Positions 52,226 to 60,521 of a stretch of 60,521 nt of DNA are shown piece by piece (position 1 is the stretch's first letter; each line of letters begins with the position of its first letter). A model generated the notes under the pieces. The model searched no databases. It worked only from the letters and a program-made list of their open reading frames with translations, and had not been told where the DNA came from. The DNA lies in the NCBI GenBank assembly GCA_022925895.1, contig JAKSYS010000368.1, positions 1 through 60,521 on the forward strand, read 5' to 3'. A program made the translations under genes and the position numbers. The DNA comes from Fragilaria crotonensis. Lineage: Eukaryota > Bacillariophyta > Fragilariophyceae > Fragilariales > Fragilariaceae.

Positions 52226-55200
52226 AAAAAAACCCGACCTCAATTTAACGTACTATCGCTATGCCCGTACCAGGGACATTCGACCCATACGCCCAAACAA
52301 TACCTTGGGCAAGTACCATCCAGAATCTGATATACGTCAAGAATTTAATTTCCGAACCAACCACTCAGTAATTGGTCTCACATTTTGAATTGCCAGAGAT
52401 TTGGCTCGTTTGATACTTTCTCGGACGAGCAGGCCATATACGGCCAACCAATTTTGATTGTAGTTCGTTGTCTTTGTGAAGTGGTCCGTTATATCCTTGC
52501 ACAGTACTTGTTGCATACTCGGTTCCATTTGCGACCTCATATCATAAATGTCCCGCAAAGAGCGTTCCACTTCTTTCCTAGTTGCCTGGGCACGACTTGA
52601 CACGTCCGCACCGTGTAGATCATTGTTTTGCATTGCCCATACTAGAAACCATCGTGTCCATAGTGTACGGATGATAGCCATTTGCCATCGGAGACTGGTT
52701 TGTGCCTTTTATTTTGTGCAGAATTAATTCGCCGCGAGTAAAACACGTCCTGAAGACGCTCCCATTCCACACTAACTCGGCCTTGAAATATGTGATCCCA
52801 TCCGATGTCGTTTTGTTGCCGAATGAGGCGTCGATACTCTGGTGGATATGAGCTGGGGACCAGAACGAACGGCGCTAACGACGTCTCCGTATGGTGGAAC
52901 CAACCCGAGATTGCGGTGCAAAAAATGAGGCGCAATTGAGGATCCATGTTCCATTCTTGACATGTTTTGTCAATCGCGTTTTTCGTGGACGTCCGCCACT
53001 CCGATCTATCAACCTGGGGGTACCGCATGATATGAGTCCATGTCTCCGAGCTGGTCCCACACGCGGGGCATCGTTTTCGAACTTGGTCCTTACGGTGAAG
53101 ATGCGCATTTGTGGGAAGTATCCCGTGAACGAACTTGATTAAGTGCGTTCGTTTGGATAGATGCTTCTTTAAGCTTTTTCCGTGTGCCTTCCAGTTTATT
53201 GATGTAACCACGATATTGCTCCACAAGTACTTCTGCTTCATGTACTGTTGAAGAGGGCCCGCCGTTGCTTGGAACCTCAAAGCTGTTTCGTAATGTGACG
53301 TGACGGTTCCAGCTGGTATTATTATGTGAACTCCAGCCCAAGTCATTAGAGGCACGATTGGTTGATGGTGACCGTATTCTTGTTGGTACTTGGTGGCCAA
53401 TGCGTCAGCTTCAACATTTAATTGTGCAAGCAGCGACAGCTGCTGTGTGATTGCCTTTTTCTGGTCTTGATGTCCGGCCACGTATTGTAGAACTAGGCCT
53501 GCCTGGCATAGATTGTGTCATCATCTGGATGCCGTGGACTATGTCCCACTCGGGCAGAAGGGGGTCGAGGGAGACCGATGTACCAAGAAGTTGTGGTGAT
53601 GCTGTCGTCGCGTGCTTAGCCGAAACTTTTGTTTTGCGCAGAGTTTTTAGCAGACTATCGCTATCCGTTGCAACAATGCCTTCCCATGCCACTGTTTGTC
53701 CCGTGAACTCCGCCAGCCGTCGCAAAAAGCAGAGAATGGCTAACATGCCGTAGCTCTCAGACCGATACGACATTGGAGAGCTGCCATGAGCTGGGCCCAT
53801 TCCGGTGGCGCAACGTGTACCATGTATATCGCTGAGGGACCACCCAAACGAACCTTGCGTATGGTCCCATTCCGAGCCATCGCTCACAGTTCTAACTCCC
53901 GGAAGCAACTTTGCAGCAACGGTATACGGATCAAACATGAGTACAGTGTGATGCAACAGTGCTTCCTCCCATTCGGGTAGTGTCGCAATATATTGGACGA
54001 AGGTTGCGGACGGAACTATGGGGACGCCGTACAGAAAGGCTCCGCCATAGTTCACCCGCCAGAACCCTGGATCGTTCGTGCCGTTCACTTGAATTGTGAT
54101 CGCATCATCGGGAAGGTCCTCCCACCTGACTTTTACGATTGTTTCTCGGACGACACTAACGGCCACCGCCGCGCACTTGGTGTAGAGACCATTGATCAGA
54201 ATCCACGCTGTGGAGTCAGTCCAATAAGCGTGGTGGCGTTGACGTTGTGTTCGAATGTCAGTTACCCAAGCCCCTAAAGGTTGAAAGAATTCGCCCGATG
54301 CGGAACTCCAGAGTCGATTTGCTTTCTTCCACAATTTCCATTCGGCTTCCGATGACCTTTCTTGATGAATTGATATCCCATGAGTTCTACTGCTGAAAAG
54401 GCTACGTTCACCATTGAGTTTGCAGTGATCGAGTAGTCTGCCATTAGGTTTTGCGATATCGGATGCAGTCATCGCATTGAGATAGAGCCTGCAATAGTTT
54501 AACCGACGGAGGATCTCGGAGGCAGTGAACTTCGCTGACTCTTGAATTGCGTCCACCAAATTGAAGTCGTGAAGTCGCTGGAGAGGGGGAGGAAGAAAGG
54601 AGTCAACTATGAGGTGAGCTCCAATGGAGGACAAAAAGCATCTCAGGGATGTGAGCCATTTGGATTCCAATTGCGGTAGTTCGGAATCAACTCTGTCTAA
54701 AAAGGAGTACGATATACCAGCTTGAACTTGAAACCAAGAGACTGCGATGCGTAACAACCTTCCTGTGACCGTGGATCGTCGCCAGTGGCGGAGGAACATG
54801 AGTGTTTGTTGGATCCCCTGCTGTATATATAAATGTCGGAAACTTGCACCACCAAGGTGTTAGCTAGGGGCCGTACAGGATCTCACGCTTGGTATGGCAA
54901 TTGAAGCCACACCGGGGAACAATAATCGACATAGCTTTGCGTTGAACCTTATCAAGTTGCGTTTTGGTGAAAAATGAGCACGCCAATGGATAGCTAACAG
55001 CTGGTAAATAGCAGGCGTAGTAGTATGTCCAAGCCTCAAGCCGCGTCAATGGGCAGTTCCACAGAAAGGACGTGATGTCGTTACTCTTGTGCAAAAGTTG
55101 TCGGAATTGCTCTCCTTCAGTACCCGCCGGATCTTTGTAGTGCCCCAGCGTCTTGTGCGCCTGGTATGCGCCAAGGATATGGAGGCTTTGTGTACGCTCG

Positions 55201-56788
55201 GTATGATTGTCCCATACCGATATTTGGTGTTCATTGAAATTCAGGTCTTTCGGAGCCAGAACTGGTGCACCTTGAATGGAGAACTTCCATTGGAGAATAT
55301 GGCATGAGCATTTTGAAAGCTCTAATGCGCCGCCGCTGGCGCTCAACATATCAGTCCATGCTTGGGCGTTACGTTACGTTTGTTGAACTAAACGGTGCAC
55401 TGTGTGCGGGGTGACCTCCTCTTGAAACAAATTTGTCTGGCCGTTGCAATCATCGACGAAGCCCACCATTCCAATATCTACCGAAGAACCTCCTGTGGGG
55501 TCGCAGTAGGATGCTTTGTAAGCCATGGAATCGTAGCAATCGAACAGGGTGCTCAAAAGAAAACACCAGATTGCGGGCGAGTTCGCACTCCCTTGACCCG
55601 TACCATAAATCGGATGCTCTGCGGTGTGTTGTTTATAACCCGTAGGAGCCAACCCCATCTCTGTTCTGAAGCGATATTCTGCCAATTGTAATGTTTCCGC
55701 ATTCATTTTTGTAACCGAGGGAGGAACTCCAAATTTCCTACTTACTGTCATCCCCAAGGTCGGAATGATGCGATCGTAGCACGCAGTCGCATCATAGTTT
55801 GTGAACGTGACCGGCTTCCTTGTTGCTCTGGAAATCTCCAGCTGTAATTCCTCTATAAACACTGGATCGATTGCATTCCGATATGACCGAGAACCGTATT
55901 GACCTTCGTTAAGGAGACACAAATCTTCCGCTTGGTGCATAGCCGCTCGCCATTTGACTCCCAATGCCAGATTAAAATCCGCTTCGTAGATATGAATAAC
56001 TCGAGTTTGATGAAGGCGAAAATTATTAGAAGCTTGAACAAGCTCTTATCAGGGTCATCCTCAACACGACGCAGATGGCTACGACTTATCAAATCTTCCG
56101 TGCAACTCCATGCAATCGACGGCAAACGTCAGACAACCATACAAAGTTTTTTCCCCACTGTACGGTAACTACCCACAGCAGTAGTAACTAAGTTCTCGCG
56201 TGCAAACGCACGCCGGAACGGGGTACACTCTGGGAACCTCACGGTTCCTAGACGGTGCTAACCCTCTATAATTAGGTTTTATATATGAAGGCGAAAATTA
56301 TCCGGGTCTTTGAAAAGAATTGTATTTGCAATTGTTTGCCATGAGTGTAGGAATAGCCTCGTTCGAGGGCGTAATTCAAAAGGGATAAGTGGAGCTGTAG
56401 CAGCGCTTGTTGTCGCCTATTTAATTCGTCTCGTTTGTCTCAAAATTCTTGAGAGAGCTCCTCGTCTGGAACTGTTGTGGTATACTCATGTCGAGCAATA
56501 AGAGCCTTGTAATGACCCAAGTGCATGCCCGAGGGAGAGGTGGTGGTTGATTCTGTCCAAACGCGCAGTTTGCCGACGTACGCCTGTTCCAGAATTGTTG
56601 GGCGAGACGAGTCCTCCACCATGTCATGAGTATGGCGCAGGTGCGATAACAATAGACGGACGTTTGATGCGTAGGGAGATGAATCGAATTCCCCGCGGAG
56701 CAGCAATTCTTGCGCAGGACCAGATCCAGTAAACCCTAAGCATTCGGATAATGGTGGGACGGTGAACGGAGTTCCGTGTGCCTGCCCG
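52226..56788 (-). mobile_element. 5'-truncated LINE-like retrotransposon (RT + RNase H)
   Basis: 4,563 bp, flanked by the 15-bp duplication AATTATTATAGCAAT (52211-52225 and 56789-56803); copy 2 of the host unit has a single uninterrupted site (58224-58238). Coding is on the minus strand. The open frame already runs at the 5' border, so the element is truncated inside its coding region and any N-terminal endonuclease is missing. The 3' end on the coding strand finishes in a T run (AAAAAAA on the plus strand), not poly(A). Confidence 0.85.
52337..56788 (-). pseudogene. RT-RNase H polyprotein of LINE-like element, frame-broken
   Basis: Order along the minus strand: an N-terminal block ending WTESTTTSPSGMHLGHYKAL (about 56510); a degraded zone near 56000-56400; reverse transcriptase with TNYDATACYDRI (motif A), GTGQGSANSPAIW (motif B) and GFVDDCNG (motif C) at 55374-55964; the thumb region (54864-55349, SASGGALELSKCSCHILQWK); a long linker; RNase H with VSDGSEWDHTQGSFGWSL, SYRSESYGMLAIL, VATDSDSLL and GHQD; a zinc-like CPACGTSSETWTHIM; and the C-terminal block DLHGADVSSR. 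At least five frame changes and several stops occur. The same C-terminal blocks are found in the relic at 3640-4740. Confidence 0.8.
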
Positions 56789-57431
56789 AATTATTATAGC
56801 AATCAGTAGAGATCATACATATCATCATCGTCGTCAACCCAAACTATCCGCTGCCGGTTCACAAGCAGATGTGTACTCATCATCACCGTTCTCGAGCCAC
56901 TCAACCTTTACCGCTATTCCCCAACTGGGATACAATTCTCAGCGGCCCCTTTCAGATACTTCATGCGTTTTCTTTTGTTCGGTTCTTCGCTACGAAAGGG
57001 CCTGGCAAGTTGTTCGTTCAATAATGCTGCCTCGAAAAATCTACATCGTGAGCAGGCAGCGCAAGCAGATCTTTCTCAAACGAATCTTGACTTGGTCCAC
57101 TGGCGCGTTCTTGACACAAAGACCCTCCATTTGATTAACAAACAAGCCCTACAAATCAGCAGCACCCATGATCAATCAGACGAGGGATGTTGACTTTATT
57201 GTTGCGAGGCTGCGTGCCAAAACGAAATTCGAAGGGTTTGTTTTGTAAATATGATGCATTCCGGGTACTTCTACAACGCGGAGTCCTCGTTTGTAAAAGT
57301 ATTTGTACAAACCCGGAATTGCAAACGCAGACGTCTGGTTTGTTTTGTTTGAGGTGCCTGTAAGCATTGGAATTCTACAAAGGACGAGGTCCCGTTTGTT
57401 TTGTTCGAGTTTTGGCGTGCCTGTAAGCATT

Positions 57432-58880
57432 GGCCTTACCGGACGGACATCCTAAACAAAGAAAGACCTACTTCCAATTTCACATGTATCATACTACGTA
57501 GCTAGTACTGCAGTACACTCTAGAAGCAAAAACAAGTCCGAGTTGTTGCTATTGGTAAGTCAACACAGAACACGGAAAGCTTCAATCCAAGTCAACTGCC
57601 ATCGTAATGGTGGTGCGAGACTATGCATACGAGTTCGCCAATCGTTTTGCTTCTTCGTTACGAATCATCAGAGGGTTTGCATGCTTTCTCTGCGTATCTC
57701 GGAACATATGTTCCATGTCCCAACACATTAAAGCTGGCGTGAGACTGTGTTCACCGAGTCCTTTGGAGACAGTCTTGAGAGGCTGAGAACAAACAATTCC
57801 AACAACCATGAAGTGTCCGCGCGAGTCATATCATGATTAGCACCAAACATGCCCTGGACCATAAAGTTGGTCACCTCATCCGCCATCTCGTCGCCATCCG
57901 AACAGTCGAGATAGTCCCCCGATCTTGAAAGCCGATGAGCGACAACAATGGCGTCCTATGGACCCAACATAAAACGCCCTTGCCAGACTCATCTATAGCA
58001 GTGTCTCCCAATACCAACCGTGCGGTGATGGCTGATTTCTTCCACCCATGCTTTCTTTGAGACTTAAATTGCACAAGCAGCTTTCCAGTAACGTACATGA
58101 TGACGCTAACCGGTCCGACAACTTCTGTGATGGGAATGTCGACGCCAGCATACTCAAGGTCTTCAACCCCTGATCCGATGAATATGCTTGCAGCCTCGTA
58201 AACGGTGCGCCCTTCTCGTCGACAATTATTATAGCAATCAGTAGAGATCATCCATATCATCATCATCCTCGTCAACCCAAACTATCCGCTGCCAGTTCAC
58301 AAGCAGATGTGTACTCGTCATCACCGTTCTCGAGCCCCCTCAACCTTTGCCGCTGCTCCCCAACTGGGATACAATTCTCAGCAGCCCCTTTCAGATACTT
58401 CATGCGTTTTGTTTTGTTCGGTTCTTCGCTAAGAAAGAGCCTGGCAAGTCGTTCGTTCAATAATGCCTCGAAAAATCTACATCGTGAGGCAGCGGCGCAA
58501 GTAGATCTTTCTCAAACGTATCTTGACTTGGTCCACTGGCGTGTTCTTATCATAAAGACCCTCCATTTGATTAACAAAGCCCGCCTACAAATCAGCAGCA
58601 CCCATGATCAATCAGACGAGGGATGTTGACTTTATTGTTGCGAGGCTGCGTGCCAAAACGAAATTCGAAGGGTTTGTTTTGTAAATATGATGCATTCCGG
58701 GTACTTCTACAACGCGGACGGAGTCCTCGTTTGTAAAAGTATTTGTACAAACCCGGAATTGCAAACGCAGACGTCTGGTTTGTTTTGTTTGAGGTGCCTG
58801 TAAGCATTGGAATTCTACAAAGGACGAGGTCCCGTTTGTTTTGTTCGAGTTTGCCTTTGGCTTGCCTGTAAGCATTGGCC
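57432..58880. repeat. Tandem unit copy 2 (uninterrupted)
   Basis: About 1.45 kb, matching copy 1 with scattered substitutions and short indels. It keeps the empty target site for the LINE-like element at 58224-58238. It ends GCCTGTAAGCATTGGCC, as copy 1 does. Near its right side, AAACAAAACAAAC motifs (inverted) resemble a motif at about 51207 left of copy 1. Confidence 0.85.
57621..58460 (-). pseudogene. Unidentified ORF fragments of the tandem unit, copy 2
   Basis: Minus-strand fragments: MNERLARLFLSEEPNKTKRM with MKYLKGAAENCIPVGEQR and an acidic end (58460-58240); GVEDLEYAGVDIPITEVVGP through GKGVLCWVHRTPLL (about 58180-57871); and MEHMFRDTQRKHANPLMIRN (57720-57621). The same segments occur in copy 1. 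The function is unknown. Confidence 0.4.
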
Positions 58881-60521
58881 TCAGTTCACATTGGAAAATG
58901 TATTTCACCCAACTGCAACATCAACAATGCCAAAACCGCACGGCACTGGACACCGGACCTTGGGTATGGGAATATGCTTGACATTGATTTCAAATAAAAG
59001 GACCTGGATGTTCTCTACTTCCTGGTCATGTTTCATCTTCCTTATGGCAGCTCTGTGTTCTTGCGAGTGTCCGAGTATATCGTAACAAAGAACGCTGTAC
59101 TCGTCTCGGATTCTACTCGTGATTCCGGATCCACAAATTGGAATCTAATCTACTGTACCGGTAAAACTTGCTCATCGACCAGCAACAAACAAATCCTGGG
59201 ATGAAGGTCAGCACATAACTCGTGCGCAAGTGACAATGAGATTGCAAGTAAATGGTGTCAATGGACTGAAGTAAAAGGCAATGTCACCAATTGCTTCTGG
59301 GTGGAATCCTTTGAATGATGTAGAATCAGGCTTAGGAAACAGACACAGACACCTCTAGATGTGAACATGATTTGCAAACTGGAAGGAGTTAGACATACAC
59401 TTAGAGTATATTTGTATGATATTAGTTTATGCCCTCTACCACTCCAAAGTCGACAACAATAGTCCACTTTAAACATAATAATGCCATTTGGTGGATTTGA
59501 GCTTGGGAATTTTGTTCATGCATAAAATCAAGAAAAGGCATTGTAGCATGCATGTTCATTTTCAAGTTTTAGTTCTGGAATTACTCAATTTCAGGATTCT
59601 TAAGCAGGCAGTGGTAAGTTTCGCTCAATGATGAACTCCCCTGGCCTACAACCCCCATGAACATCATGATTGACCTAGCTAGTATAAGGAGTACTATTTG
59701 AGGGCCTTCCTAGTTGGAGACATTATAAGCCATGAGCCATTTCCAAGTGGTTGTATGAATATAAAATGGCTACTATGATTTTCCAAAATAAATTGCTAGT
59801 ATGATTGTCTCAAAAAGCCAACAACATCTGGGAGTGGTCTGTGAGATTAAAAGCTTTCCTGTGTGGTTGCAAAGCACTATGCGGATATCAGAAGAGCAAC
59901 CCTGCCAAAAGACATCACAGAAATCTCAAGTTAATTCCATTCAAACAATGTGTTGCATTTCTGTATTATGAGCAATGATGGCCGTGCAAAAACGAAGGCA
60001 ACATCATGACGTTAACGATACATTGTCTTGGTCTGTCTGACAACAACAAAGCAGCTTTATTTGTTGTAACAAACGCATGAAATGCAAATGCATTCATTGC
60101 CTAGAATGCCAACGACATGACATTTGGGAAAATGTCAGATCTCCTTGGAACAGAGTTGTACATCCTCCTCACAGATGAATTTGACTTCTTTCTGTGGGTA
60201 TTTCCATTCAGTTTGTTGTTCATAGATGTTCCATCTGGTGGCTTCATGTACTAGTAGCTAACCATTAAACCATTTAATGAGTGTTGCTTCAATGCTTTAT
60301 TTGTCCAGCATGTATTACTAGTGTGGTATTTTTGGAGCACAAGAGGAATCATTAAAACTTTACCAAGTTCAAAGTACAGCCACATTGTTCAGAAAAAAGA
60401 ATCAACGCAAGACGATATCGTGTGCTGACAGAGTCGAGCAACACTGCCTGAATGATACACAAGGCAAACGAATGTTGCATTCAGCAAAATCCCGCATAGT
60501 GACGCATCCCTTGCTTTGCAT
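58881..60521. other. Gene-free right end of window
   Basis: About 1.6 kb with no frame longer than about 90 codons that looks like protein, and no repeat structure I can name. Its word use resembles 2500-3400 and 26.3-28.5 kb (AT-rich, poor in GTAC). Confidence 0.45.

Larger units (their letters stand above)
51420..57431. repeat. Tandem unit copy 1 (split by LINE-like insertion)
   Basis: 51420-52225 plus 56804-57431 together correspond, at high identity, to 57432-58880. The unit therefore is about 1.43 kb and occurs as two direct tandem copies: copy 1 ends GCCTGTAAGCATTGGCC and copy 2 starts at once with TTACCGGACGGACATCC. Copy 1 is interrupted at AATTATTATAGCAAT by the LINE-like element. 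Confidence 0.85.

Noticed and set aside
1-60521. tRNA, rRNA and CRISPR features
   Set aside because: I looked for T-loop and B-box words and regularly spaced repeats. The few GGTTCAAATC-like matches lie in coding exons without a cloverleaf, and there is no repeat-spacer array.

Overview
The window looks like nuclear DNA of a diatom (a photosynthetic stramenopile). The evidence is a complete Ty1/copia element of the diatom CoDi type, short GT-AG introns of about 55-260 bp, standard genetic code, and genes with typical diatom architectures: EGF-repeat membrane protein, DENN protein with a PDZ domain, choline-transporter-like protein, PI-PLC with C2, and a thylakoid-type Tat leader. I see no tRNA, rRNA, CRISPR or prokaryotic operon.

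Layout. 0.2-2.2 kb: a peroxisomal 2,4-dienoyl-CoA reductase and a convergent membrane RING protein. 2.2-4.8 kb: unassigned DNA and a relic of a LINE-like retrotransposon. 4.8-10.8 kb: a full-length CoDi-like copia element with near-identical LTRs and a 5-bp target duplication. 11-35 kb is the host gene island: sodium/calcium exchanger, J-domain protein, PI-PLC, PDZ-RGS-DENN protein, RCK/MAK-type kinase, a 3.6-kb gene-poor gap, a methyltransferase with a plastid/thylakoid leader, a RING protein, a CTL transporter and a class C GPCR 7TM gene. 35-40 kb: a G-rich foldback and a Tc1/mariner/pogo-like transposon that carries a 413-bp solo LTR. 40.7-42.7 kb: an EGF-repeat membrane protein. 43-51 kb: two PIF/Harbinger-type elements side by side, the first intact (perfect TIRs, TAA duplication), the second degenerate and carrying a 1-kb minisatellite. 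51-59 kb: a tandemly duplicated 1.4-kb unit of an unidentified element, whose first copy is split by a 5'-truncated LINE-like element with a 15-bp target duplication. 59-60.5 kb: nothing recognisable.

Functionally, several host genes fall in receptor, phosphoinositide and Rab/G-protein signalling (class C GPCR, PI-PLC, RGS/DENN protein, kinase, exchanger). In a eukaryote this adjacency need not mean co-regulation. Many host and transposon genes carry single-base frame breaks at otherwise conserved positions, often in homopolymers. Residual assembly indels are at least as likely as pseudogenisation and should be settled first.

The most promising unusual signal is in the copia element. The 14 bases directly after its 5' LTR are perfectly complementary to 14 bases inside the LTR that begin one base after a perfect stramenopile-type initiator. 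That is the layout expected for Tf1-like self-primed reverse transcription.
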